Below the pieces are notes generated by a model that worked only from the letters and a program-made list of their open reading frames with translations, was not told the DNA's origin and did no database searches. A stretch of 64,000 bases of DNA, from contig CAJMAC010000001.1 in NCBI GenBank assembly GCA_905211265.1, positions 62,001 to 126,000 of the forward strand. The letters run 5' to 3'. Both the position numbers and the translations under genes were made by a program. Source of the stretch: an uncultured Eubacteriales bacterium (GTDB taxonomy: Bacteria > Bacillota_I > Bacilli_A > RF39 > UBA660). Below, piece after piece: positions 1-6,845 of this stretch. Each line of letters opens with the position of its first letter. Positions within the stretch are counted from its first letter, which is position 1.

Positions 1-259
1 ATTCTATAGGGTCATCACTATTTTGAAATATGACGTTACCTACATCAAATTTTTCACAACTTAAAGGCTTATAATCTCCCCTAGTTATTCTAGAAATAAT
101 ATCTATTAACATAAATGTCTTACCACACTTTGGGTCACCTTGAACAATAGATACCATTCCTTTTGGTAGATATGGAAACCATAACCAATCAATTTGTTTA
201 GTCTCCACATCTGAATACTTAATAAAGTATTTATTTTCATTTATTTGTTTTTCTTTCAT
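1..259 (-). CDS. RepA-like AAA (AAA_25/RecA-fold) ATPase, N-terminal fragment
   Basis: I translated this from the minus strand. The gene starts at an ATG with a GGAGAG site just upstream and runs off the left window edge, leaving about 86 residues. It reads MKEKQINENKYFIKYSDVET, then a P-loop (GDPKCGKTFM, about residues 42-51), and later a hydrophobic strand ending NVIFQNSDDPIE, in the place of the Walker B/sensor strand ('vlylsaEDd') of AAA_25 ATPases. Such RecA-fold ATPases are replicative helicase or RepA-type proteins of plasmids, prophages and integrative elements. The helicase role is inferred from the family; the ATP-binding motif is seen directly. Its presence supports reading the left end of the window as part of a mobile element. 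Confidence 0.7.
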   Translation of the reverse strand, partial: MKEKQINENKYFIKYSDVETKQIDWLWFPYLPKGMVSIVQGDPKCGKTFMLIDIISRITRGDYKPLSCEKFDVGNVIFQNSDDPIE

Positions 260-280
260 TTTATCTCTCTCCTTTTTTAG

Positions 281-292
281 AGGACTAGTCCT
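281..292. promoter_or_regulatory. Perfect 12-bp palindrome AGGACTAGTCCT in the divergent intergenic region
   Basis: A perfect palindrome lies about 20 bp upstream of the AAA ATPase start, between that gene and the divergent HTH gene. It sits where an operator for either promoter could lie. No regulator is assigned; a chance palindrome is possible. Confidence 0.3.
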
Positions 293-350
293 TTTCTTTG
301 TCGACATATACACTATAACACGAGGTTTTTATTATCTTCCGAAACTATGA

Positions 351-370
351 TATAATATAGGTGAGGTGAA
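351..370 (+). promoter_or_regulatory. -10 box and ribosome binding site of the HTH gene
   Basis: TATAAT at 351-356 is followed closely by GGTGAGGTGA, which serves as the ribosome binding site for the ATG at 375. The -35 region (about 328-333, TTTATT) is poor. The close spacing implies a very short 5' untranslated region. Confidence 0.45.
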
Positions 371-374
371 TAAA

Positions 375-890
375 ATGATTGATTATAAAAGTGAAGAATT
401 TAGAAAATTTAAATTAGCAAATTTACGTCGTTACAATATTTGGGAAGAAGATATAAAAAAAACACCTATGCTTTCAATAAAAGAATTTAATAAATATATG
501 GAAAATGAAGAATATATTGATGAAGAAATTCTTGATGATGGTACGGCTCGTCCTACTATTTTAATCAAATATAAAAACAATTTAACTAAATTAATTAAGT
601 TATTAGAAAAAGAATTTAATATTAAACATTCAAAAGGTGGAAGAAAACCTAAATTAACTATTGAAGATAAGTTAAGAGCAACTGTTGAATATTTAAGTAC
701 TAACAAATCTTTTTTCGAAATAGCCAAAGAATATAATATACACGAAAGTAATATGTATGAAGCAATATTATGGGTTATAGATACACTTACCAAACAAAAA
801 ATAATTATTAGTGAAAAAGATGAAAATAACAGAATAATTGCTTTTGTTAATTGCAAAAAATTATATTTTTTAGATATTAAAAAGATGTAA
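375..890 (+). CDS. Orphan transposase-type HTH protein (HTH_Tnp_4-like), no catalytic domain
   Basis: This is 171 residues from the ATG behind AGGTGA; an in-frame GTG nine bases upstream overlaps the ribosome binding site and is less likely. Residues about 88-140 (GGRKPKLTIEDKL, then YLSTNKSFFEIAKEYNIHES) match the helix-turn-helix that opens IS5-group transposases ('kLt.eDkLl..l.ylr.y.s...lA..y.i..S'). No DDE catalytic domain follows, in this frame or downstream, and a terminator follows directly. It is either the remnant or first ORF of an insertion sequence, or a captured DNA-binding regulator. No inverted repeats typical of an IS are obvious. It diverges from the AAA ATPase. Confidence 0.55.
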   Translation: MIDYKSEEFRKFKLANLRRYNIWEEDIKKTPMLSIKEFNKYMENEEYIDEEILDDGTARPTILIKYKNNLTKLIKLLEKEFNIKHSKGGRKPKLTIEDKLRATVEYLSTNKSFFEIAKEYNIHESNMYEAILWVIDTLTKQKIIISEKDENNRIIAFVNCKKLYFLDIKKM

Positions 891-917
891 CATAAAAAAC
901 GCTACATCTTTTTAAAT
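879..917. terminator. Bidirectional intrinsic terminator
   Basis: An 11-bp stem (AAAAAGATGTA / TACATCTTTTT) with a 13-base loop overlaps the stop codon of the HTH gene. T-rich flanks on both strands allow it to serve that gene and also the minus-strand gene pair ending at 1004. Confidence 0.75.
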
Positions 918-1003
918 AAAATCATTAGTAAATTTATTTATAACAATTATTTAAATAATCTTTGTATTTATTCGTTTTACATTCTACATTTACAATAATG
1001 ACA

Positions 1004-1411
1004 TTAACTTTTTTTCTTACTATTCCAAATTTTAAATCTAATATCGTGTAGTATTTGTATTATTTCTGCTAGTGCAAATATTCCTAGTGAAACACCATCA
1101 TATGTTAGCCAAATTGTCATCAAAGAACTGAATTCTATCTCATCATATTCATTTTGCCCTAGTATAAAACCTAATATAAAACCTAACACAATTATTATCC
1201 AAGCAATTACTTTTAATATACTAGAGATAGTATTTTTTTCTTGCATTATTTTTTCTAATCTCATATCAAGATTTTCTGTATTGTATTCTTTTAAATTATT
1301 ACAATATGGACAGCCTTTTTCTAAATCTTTTACTTCTCTACCACAATTAACACATTTAATCTTTTTACCATTTTTATAATCTTCTAAATTATCAAAAAAA
1401 TCATCTTTCAT
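1004..1411 (-). CDS. Zinc-ribbon plus two-TM membrane protein, hypothetical
   Basis: This protein has 135 residues. It has an N-terminal zinc ribbon with two CxxC pairs (CVNCGREV at about 20 and CPYC at about 34), a charged linker, and two hydrophobic segments (about 66-85 and 92-115) that should span the membrane. A GGAGGT site precedes the ATG. The start overlaps the end of the upstream gene by 11 bases, so the two are co-transcribed and probably translationally coupled. Zinc-ribbon plus TM proteins of this sort are common and mostly uncharacterised; no function is assigned. Confidence 0.6.
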   Translation of the reverse strand: MKDDFFDNLEDYKNGKKIKCVNCGREVKDLEKGCPYCNNLKEYNTENLDMRLEKIMQEKNTISSILKVIAWIIIVLGFILGFILGQNEYDEIEFSSLMTIWLTYDGVSLGIFALAEIIQILHDIRFKIWNSKKKS

Positions 1412-1988
1412 TTTTTACCTCCAATTTCTTTAGTTTGTTAAGTCCATATAACCTAAAATATAATATTACTGGTATATAATATATTGTTTCTATAATACAT
1501 TTAATTACTACATCAAACTTAATTATTCCATAAGTTGACTTATTAATAATAGAACCAATTAAGCATATAAAGTATACTAGTATGCTTACTATACACATTA
1601 TATTAGGCTTAATAATACTTTTATTTTTAGAATAGAATGTCATTCCTAAACTAATAATCAATGTAACAAACAATGGTATATAGTTAGATAATATTAGCCT
1701 AATACTAATAAAATTACCACTAATAAATAATTTTCCAACATATGTACATCTTATTAATAATACAACTATAAAGTTTATAAATACTATTGTATTCAATACA
1801 TTTAATTTTATATGACTTTTAGAAATTACCAAAATGTAATATAAAAGTAATATTAAACAACCACTAGTAGCAAAATCAAATAAATTTACAACTATGGTAT
1901 AAGTTTTAAAAGTACTAATAAAAGATACAACAAGTAGTATTATGGAGATTATAACCAGTAATTTTGGGTTATCAAAAATTTTTTTCAT
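1401..1988 (-). CDS. Polytopic membrane protein, hypothetical
   Basis: This protein has 195 residues, almost entirely hydrophobic. About six membrane segments are visible, starting with residues 9-26 (LLVIISIILLVVSFI). It starts at an ATG behind AGGAG and ends with TGA, one of the clear uses of TGA as stop in this genome. It is the first gene of a two-gene minus-strand operon with the zinc-ribbon protein. It diverges from the Xre regulator, and the shared intergenic region holds operator-like repeats. I do not recognise the family. Confidence 0.6.
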   Translation of the reverse strand: MKKIFDNPKLLVIISIILLVVSFISTFKTYTIVVNLFDFATSGCLILLLYYILVISKSHIKLNVLNTIVFINFIVVLLIRCTYVGKLFISGNFISIRLILSNYIPLFVTLIISLGMTFYSKNKSIIKPNIMCIVSILVYFICLIGSIINKSTYGIIKFDVVIKCIIETIYYIPVILYFRLYGLNKLKKLEVKNER

Positions 1989-2021
1989 TGTTTACGTACT
2001 CCTTTCTAATATTTATTATAA

Positions 2022-2064
2022 CATAAATTCTAACTACTGGCGCATATAATTCTAACTGATAGTT
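2022..2064. promoter_or_regulatory. Operator-like repeats in the divergent promoter region
   Basis: ATTCTAACT occurs at 2027-2035 and again at 2049-2057, 22 bp apart, close to two helical turns. The second copy runs into an inverted repeat AACT-GAT-AGTT (2054-2064). TATAAT boxes lie on both strands beside them (2045-2050 plus, 2015-2020 minus). This is the expected position for binding by the adjacent Xre protein. Autoregulation is inference. Confidence 0.45.
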
Positions 2065-2090
2065 GTATAAAATAATATTAGGTGGTGTAA

Positions 2091-2348
2091 ATGGAAAATA
2101 AAAGCCACTTCCACGACAACTACTATTATTATGACATTGTTAGGAAAAACATTAAAAAGTACAGAAAAACGGCTAATCTTACACAACAAGAGTTAGCCGA
2201 TAAAATAGAAGTATCTATGCATTATATTTCACAAATTGAAAGTGCAAATCCTAATAAATACTTTACTCTAGTAGTTATTGGAAGAATTGCCGACGCATTA
2301 AATATTGATATTAGACAATTATTTGATGATGTCGACACTACAAAATAG
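2091..2348 (+). CDS. Xre/Cro-family HTH transcriptional regulator
   Basis: This protein has 85 residues and is a single HTH_3 domain. Residues about 18-80 include the helix-turn-helix LTQQELADKIEVSMHYISQIES and the closing ALNIDIRQLF helix typical of the family. An AGGTGG site precedes the ATG. There is no extra sensor or peptidase domain, so it resembles Cro/SinR-type regulators of phages, integrative elements and toxin or defence modules. It is monocistronic, with its own terminator, and diverges from the two-gene membrane operon. It probably represses one or both divergent promoters through the repeats upstream. Confidence 0.8.
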   Translation: MENKSHFHDNYYYYDIVRKNIKKYRKTANLTQQELADKIEVSMHYISQIESANPNKYFTLVVIGRIADALNIDIRQLFDDVDTTK

Positions 2349-2375
2349 TATAATTGCCGTTATGCTATTTTTTTT
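2342..2375 (+). terminator. Intrinsic terminator of the Xre gene
   Basis: A 12-bp stem, AAAATAGTATAA paired with TTATGCTATTTT (one T-G wobble), closes a six-base loop and is followed by a T-run. The stop codon lies inside the left arm. Confidence 0.8.
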
Positions 2376-2670
2376 GATACTTCTCCATAAATATACCATA
2401 ATACTAAGAAACAATGAACCTATGAGTGAATTTTTTATTTAAAAAACTTTCTCTTTTTTATACCTTACAAAAAAATAAGGAGTTTATTTGCTTTTTAATG
2501 CTATATCACTAATTATAATATAAACAAAAATAGTAGTTGTAAAATACCCTACTATCTTGTATTTATTTCATAAACATTATTTTTATCATACTATCTTACT
2601 TAAATAAAAAATTAATATAATTATTAACAAGTCGCAAAGTGCAAAGTTGCAAACTAAAGTTTTGGTTGCA
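2376..2670. other. Intergenic, AT-rich, with short GCAAAGT-type repeats at its end
   Basis: I see no gene here. At 2634-2655 there are three imperfect tandem units (GCAAAGT, GCAAAGT, GCAAACT), just after the 3' end of the HEPN gene. No convincing terminator or RNA structure was recognised. Confidence 0.4.
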
Positions 2671-3843
2671 TTAGTTATTTGATGATATGATATCAAACTT
2701 TCTTTCTTTTGTATTTCTAGTAAACATTTCTTGTAGTTCTGTTTCATCGATTATTGATTGACAAAAATATATTGCATTTAATAATCTTAATACTTCAACT
2801 TTTTTATTTAAATACCTTACTCCATGTGAATTTAAATGCCTAGATAAAGTTTTTGTTTTTGACATTTTAAAATTTTTTTCATTAGCGTATAGTTTTAAAT
2901 AAAAATTATTTAAAATATCTACCTTTATATACATTTCATAACTAAATTCATCAGGTGGGCAACTATTTATATAATTCAACATACTTTCAATAATTTTATA
3001 CGATAAGTGTTGATTTTCACTATTTGGTTCTAATAATTGTAACGTTAAACCATCCAACATTGTTATTAATGATGTGATACAAATTGCATAATCTTCTCTA
3101 AAATATGCATTTTCTACTTGTTTTACTAATTCTTTTTTATCCTTACTTTTGCATTGTTTTTTTATCTTACTAAATAATCTTTTTGTTCTATTCACATTAA
3201 AATATTTTAAAATATACTCATCAAATTCTTTCTGTGTAGTATATTTAGACAATTTTTGAATATTATTATATTCATATTCAAATGGTATTACCCAATAGAA
3301 TTGGTCTAGTATCTTACTATCTAATCCACTTAGCCTAGGTAAACTCTTGAAATCAATAGTTTCAAATATTTTTCCAATAGAATTTAAAGAACTACTAACG
3401 TTTTTAAAAACACTATTTATATCTAAAGCATCAATAATGCTCTTAACACTATTTTCTAAATTATAAGCAGTATTTATATTAGCAAAAATGTTCAACTTGT
3501 TCATAAATTCAAAATTTATATCTTTAATAGTATTATAAAGTTCAGTATTATATAGAGGATTATTTATTGTTTTTATTTGTTCACTTAAAAAATTGGTTTT
3601 CTTAATAATATTTTGAGTATAATTAAATTGACTTTTATAATTTTTTATAAATTGCTCCAAGGGTGATTGGTATTTTAAAACATCAAAACTTTTAAAAAGT
3701 TCACTCTTTAAAGGATTATCAAAAGGAAAAAGATTAGCAGATAATTTTACTTGTTTGGCAACTAAATTAGTTAAATTATTTTTTGGTAAATCTTCTTTAA
3801 CTTCAATTGAAGTTTTTAAATCGTTATTATCTTTATTACACAT
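2671..3843 (-). CDS. HEPN-motif protein, candidate anti-phage effector (hypothetical)
   Basis: This protein has 390 residues. The N-terminal ~180 residues are Asn/Lys/Ile-rich helical sequence without a recognised domain. The C-terminal part (about 245-375) has the layout of HEPN-like Abi proteins: a helix with YAICITSLITMLDGL, then LSRHLNSHG with R335 and H340 in R-x4-H spacing, then VLRLLNAIYF. R-x4-6-H is the catalytic motif of HEPN ribonucleases. The protein lies 14 bp downstream of the winged-helix gene and forms an operon with it. The domain call rests on motif and layout only; effector function is inference. It could instead be a non-catalytic HEPN protein of unknown role. Confidence 0.5.
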   Translation of the reverse strand: MCNKDNNDLKTSIEVKEDLPKNNLTNLVAKQVKLSANLFPFDNPLKSELFKSFDVLKYQSPLEQFIKNYKSQFNYTQNIIKKTNFLSEQIKTINNPLYNTELYNTIKDINFEFMNKLNIFANINTAYNLENSVKSIIDALDINSVFKNVSSSLNSIGKIFETIDFKSLPRLSGLDSKILDQFYWVIPFEYEYNNIQKLSKYTTQKEFDEYILKYFNVNRTKRLFSKIKKQCKSKDKKELVKQVENAYFREDYAICITSLITMLDGLTLQLLEPNSENQHLSYKIIESMLNYINSCPPDEFSYEMYIKVDILNNFYLKLYANEKNFKMSKTKTLSRHLNSHGVRYLNKKVEVLRLLNAIYFCQSIIDETELQEMFTRNTKERKFDIISSNN

Positions 3844-3857
3844 AATAAATTTATACC

Positions 3858-4700
3858 CTATTTTACTCCTAAAAACAAAGGCAATAATGCTGTTGCCACA
3901 TCTACACCTTTATCAGCAACCCAAGTCAAAAAAGTTTTCAATTTTTTCCATTTATTTCTCTTTGTGTCTTTTGATTTTACTATCGTCTCTATTTCATCAA
4001 TTTTTGATAATATTTCTTCTAACTCATTATCATTAAGATTATCCATATTTTGTATTGTTTTTCTTGCTTCTTCAAACGACATATTTATATTTGTAATATT
4101 TGTATTAGTGTTTGTATTAGTGTTTGTCATATTATTATTAAAAATTGGTTGGCTATTTTTTCTATCTTCAAAATTTTTAAAACCATTTGCTTTAAAGGAA
4201 ATTAATAATGATTTAATTCTCTTAAAATTAATATCAATAGAGCTTTGCCCAATATCTTCATCATAAAAATCTCTGTTTTTATAATATCCATATAATCCAT
4301 TACCAAAATTATTAATCATATTATTATATTTTGAAGTTAACTCAATATAGAAATCCTTCTTTTCTTCATAAGTCATAGACATAGTATTATCCAGTTTTTC
4401 TAAGTCATCATTAATCATTTGCTCAATGCTTTTTGTTACAACCATTTTTTCACTCTCCTTGTTATAAAATTTAATACCATTATCATTAATTCTATACACA
4501 TAATCTTTAATGTCACCGTTTTTTACCAAAGTTATTTTAACTAACTTTCTGTCACACAAACTTGCTAAGGCAATTTTAACCTCTTCCTTAGAATGATTAT
4601 TAATGTTACGATAAATTTTATGGCTCGACCAACCATTATTCTTTATTATTTTTTCTTGATTATCAATTAAAACTTTTAAAATTTCTAATTCTAATTCCAT
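3858..4700 (-). CDS. Winged-helix protein with Asn-Thr linker and C-terminal hydrophobic helix; partner of the HEPN protein
   Basis: This protein has 280 residues. Residues 1-80 look like a winged helix-turn-helix (SSHKIYRNI, EEVKIALASLCDRKLVKI). A helical middle follows, then an (Asn-Thr)n linker near 193-203. The C-terminal ~70 residues combine an acidic helix (ELEEILSKIDEIETIVKS), a Lys/Trp-rich stretch and a hydrophobic end (VDVATALLPLFLGVK) that could touch a membrane or form an oligomer. GGTGGTG precedes the ATG. It is the first gene of the operon. Possible roles are regulator, sensor or antitoxin for the HEPN protein; none is proven by sequence. Confidence 0.5.
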   Translation of the reverse strand: MELELEILKVLIDNQEKIIKNNGWSSHKIYRNINNHSKEEVKIALASLCDRKLVKITLVKNGDIKDYVYRINDNGIKFYNKESEKMVVTKSIEQMINDDLEKLDNTMSMTYEEKKDFYIELTSKYNNMINNFGNGLYGYYKNRDFYDEDIGQSSIDINFKRIKSLLISFKANGFKNFEDRKNSQPIFNNNMTNTNTNTNTNITNINMSFEEARKTIQNMDNLNDNELEEILSKIDEIETIVKSKDTKRNKWKKLKTFLTWVADKGVDVATALLPLFLGVK

Positions 4701-4726
4701 AATAACACCACCATTGAATTAATAAT

Positions 4727-4732
4727 ATTATA
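4727..4732 (-). promoter_or_regulatory. Extended -10 promoter of the HEPN/winged-helix operon
   Basis: On the minus strand TATAAT is preceded by TGG, making an extended -10 element. The -35 region is only T-rich. It lies 27 bp before the ATG of the first gene. Confidence 0.5.
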
Positions 4733-4745
4733 CCATAAAATAATT

Positions 4746-4779
4746 AAAAAAAATTTCTATCTTTCATCATAGATAGAAA
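4746..4779 (-). terminator. Intrinsic terminator after the truncated lipoprotein gene
   Basis: Read on the minus strand, TTTCTATC and GATAGAAA pair around a ten-base loop, and a run of eight T follows. It would end transcription coming from the lipoprotein gene, insulating it from the HEPN operon. Confidence 0.65.
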
Positions 4780-4835
4780 ATCTTATATTAAAATGGCTTG
4801 CTCCACATTTTCAAAAAAGTTATACCTTTGTGTGT

Positions 4836-5120
4836 CTAGACATATACACCTTCATCATTTCTTAAAATTACTTGTTCATGATTATTTTTAGTATTAGTTA
4901 AATCAACTTTATAAAAATCTCCTTTTTTATAAGAAACTTTTACATCATATTCATATATATCTTCATTATTCATAAGTTCCATTTTTCCTTCAATATAATA
5001 TGATGTAGATTTCTCTATTTTTTTAGATAATTCATTAATTACATAACTCTCACCCTTTTTACCACAACCAGTTAATAATAAAGTTAAAACTAATAATATA
5101 GAAAGTAAAACTTTTTTCAT
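4836..5120 (-). pseudogene. Truncated lipoprotein of the LolA/GerS-like sorting-protein family
   Basis: This ORF has 94 residues with a lipoprotein signal (LLLTGCG, Cys about 19) behind a GGGGTGA site. The remainder (YYIEGKMELMNNEDIYEYDV, then VILRNDEGVYV) matches the beginning of clostridial/bacillar outer-membrane-lipoprotein-sorting-like proteins, which usually continue for another 150-250 residues after 'GVYV.TP'. Here a TAG follows GVYV directly. In the same frame the next codons (THKGITFLKMWSKPF) do not clearly continue the family, and a terminator follows. I read it as a 3'-truncated gene at the edge of the accessory island. A short functional lipoprotein cannot be excluded. Confidence 0.6.
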
Positions 5121-5228
5121 AATTCACCCCATTTTGTTCTTTCTACCTAATTATATTTTTTAAACTTAAAAATATGATGAATATTTTATTATTTTTTGTT
5201 AAAGATAATATTAGATAAAGGAGGAAAT

Positions 5229-5426
5229 ATGAATACATTATTTAAAATATTTTTAGTAATAAGTATAATAGGTTGTTTAAATTGGGGATTAGTAGGATTA
5301 TTTAATTTTAATCTTGTTGAATACTTATTTGGAGATGGTTCAATACTTACTAAAATAGTTTATGTACTTGTTATGATATCTGGTCTTGTAGATATTGGTA
5401 TTTTAACAAAAGATTTAGACAAATAG
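5229..5426 (+). CDS. DUF378 family small membrane protein
   Basis: This protein has 65 residues from the ATG behind AAAGGAGG; an in-frame start 33 bases earlier would place the ribosome binding site inside the gene. It shows the DUF378 pattern: an N-terminal hydrophobic helix, then CLNWGLVGLFNFNLVEYLFG, then a second helix (IVYVLVMISGLVDIGIL). Two membrane spans are expected. The function of the family is unknown. It is a single gene between its own promoter region and a shared terminator, convergent with the c-di-AMP operon. Confidence 0.85.
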   Translation: MNTLFKIFLVISIIGCLNWGLVGLFNFNLVEYLFGDGSILTKIVYVLVMISGLVDIGILTKDLDK

Positions 5427-5431
5427 AAAAA

Positions 5432-5467
5432 AAGTTCACAATTTAAAATTGTTGAACTTATTTTTTT
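5432..5467. terminator. Bidirectional terminator between DUF378 gene and cdaR
   Basis: AAGTTCA and TGAACTT pair, extended inward by CAATTT/AAATTG, with A- and T-runs on the two sides. It can end both the plus-strand DUF378 transcript and the minus-strand cdaA-cdaR transcript. Confidence 0.8.
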
Positions 5468-6845
5468 ACTTTTTAAATATTTTTACAGTTATCTTCGTAG
5501 GTTTTGCAGTATAAGTTGCCCTTAAATCCTCACCAGTTACTATTACATCTACAACATGATCTCCTTCACCTAAGCCAGATAAATCTACTGTTGCTTTAAT
5601 TGTCGAAGCATCAATCGAAGCAAGTACACTTTCTGTTCCTTTTACAATAACCGAAGTAACACTAGAATTCTTACCTAACGATTGTGGAGAATAATTACTA
5701 TCTAAGTTAATTGGGTCTATCTTAATATCATCAATTACTTTTTCTTTAACTTCTCCTAAACTAACTGTTACATTAACATTTGATATAGATATATCCCTAA
5801 TACCTGTAGGTTTTTCAATAACAATATTAAATGTTTTTGTTTTAGATAATTTTGTTACATCTACTTCCACTGGAATATATTGTAAATCTTTAATTACAGT
5901 TTCTTCACCATAAACAGTAACTTGACCTACTGATGAAGTCATTGAACTAATTGCTTTTCCGAATTCTACTTCTCCTTTTGGAATAATTTTAAGTGGTACA
6001 GTAGTTTTTGGAGATACTATACTAACTGTGGCACTAACTTTACTTGGAACCATTTCAACATCAACAACATTACCTTTTGCATCATATGCCACAAGTGAAA
6101 CATCATCTATTTTTGAAATACCTTCACTTGGATCAACAATATTATTAATATCTACTAAAGCTTTAACCGAAGCAACTTCATTTAAAGTATGCTCTGCACC
6201 TTTAACAATTATTTCATCTTGATCAATTACAACATTTTGAATAGATAATTTAGTTTCTAATTTATCTTGATTAACTACATCAACTTGTGCAATCTTAGTC
6301 GCAGACATCTTTGGATAAATTACTACAGTTACTGAAGATGGATTCAAATTATAATCAACTGATTTAATTGAACTATCATAATTTAAATCTACTTTATGAG
6401 TACCAGGTTTTAAATTAGATATATCAACCGTAACATTACCACTAGATAATTGTTTTGCTAAATATAAATCTACTCTACGACCAATTAAAGTAACATCTGC
6501 TTCTTCAGGAAGTCCTTCGACTACATAAGCTTCTTTATTATATGTAGCAATAACTTTTTGATTACGAAGTACTTCGGCAGATGAATCTACTAAAACACTA
6601 CTTTTAGAGTCTACATAGAAAAATATAATTATAGCAATAATTAATGATAGAAATATCATAGTATTTTTCTTAACTAGAAATCTTTCTAACTTATTACCAT
6701 TTTTATTAAATTTACAACTTATCTTATCAAAAAACTTACTAATAGGCATTACAATAGACTTATCTATTAACTTAATAATATTTTTTATAAAAATTACAAA
6801 TATACTTTTCTTTTTAGGTTTTGTAGTCTTAACTTTATTTTTCAT
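5466..6845 (-). CDS. cdaR: CdaA regulatory protein CdaR (YbbR repeats)
   Basis: This protein has 459 residues. A basic N terminus is followed by one membrane helix (about 66-80, MIFLSLIIAIIIFFYV). About four extracytoplasmic YbbR repeats follow, each with strands such as GTHKVDLNY, EGISKIDDV and GEGDHVVDVIV. CdaR binds the membrane diadenylate cyclase CdaA and modulates c-di-AMP synthesis. The start overlaps the end of cdaA by 11 bases, the usual cdaA-cdaR arrangement. glmM, often third in this operon, is not here; a terminator follows. Confidence 0.92.
   Translation of the reverse strand: MKNKVKTTKPKKKSIFVIFIKNIIKLIDKSIVMPISKFFDKISCKFNKNGNKLERFLVKKNTMIFLSLIIAIIIFFYVDSKSSVLVDSSAEVLRNQKVIATYNKEAYVVEGLPEEADVTLIGRRVDLYLAKQLSSGNVTVDISNLKPGTHKVDLNYDSSIKSVDYNLNPSSVTVVIYPKMSATKIAQVDVVNQDKLETKLSIQNVVIDQDEIIVKGAEHTLNEVASVKALVDINNIVDPSEGISKIDDVSLVAYDAKGNVVDVEMVPSKVSATVSIVSPKTTVPLKIIPKGEVEFGKAISSMTSSVGQVTVYGEETVIKDLQYIPVEVDVTKLSKTKTFNIVIEKPTGIRDISISNVNVTVSLGEVKEKVIDDIKIDPINLDSNYSPQSLGKNSSVTSVIVKGTESVLASIDASTIKATVDLSGLGEGDHVVDVIVTGEDLRATYTAKPTKITVKIFKK

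Noticed and set aside
431..856. Long minus-strand ORF opposite the HTH gene
   Set aside because: It is the antisense shadow of a gene with a ribosome binding site, promoter, terminator and recognisable domain; it has no start signals of its own.
3755..4266. Plus-strand ORFs opposite the HEPN/winged-helix operon
   Set aside because: They are Phe/Leu/Ile-rich shadows of AT-rich coding sequence with no ribosome binding site, and they overlap two better-supported genes.
303..4850. GACATATACAC occurs near 303 and near 4840, possibly direct repeats bounding the island
   Set aside because: An 11-bp match is expected by chance between kilobase stretches this AT-rich, and the left copy lies inside the putative element next to the ATPase gene, not at its edge.
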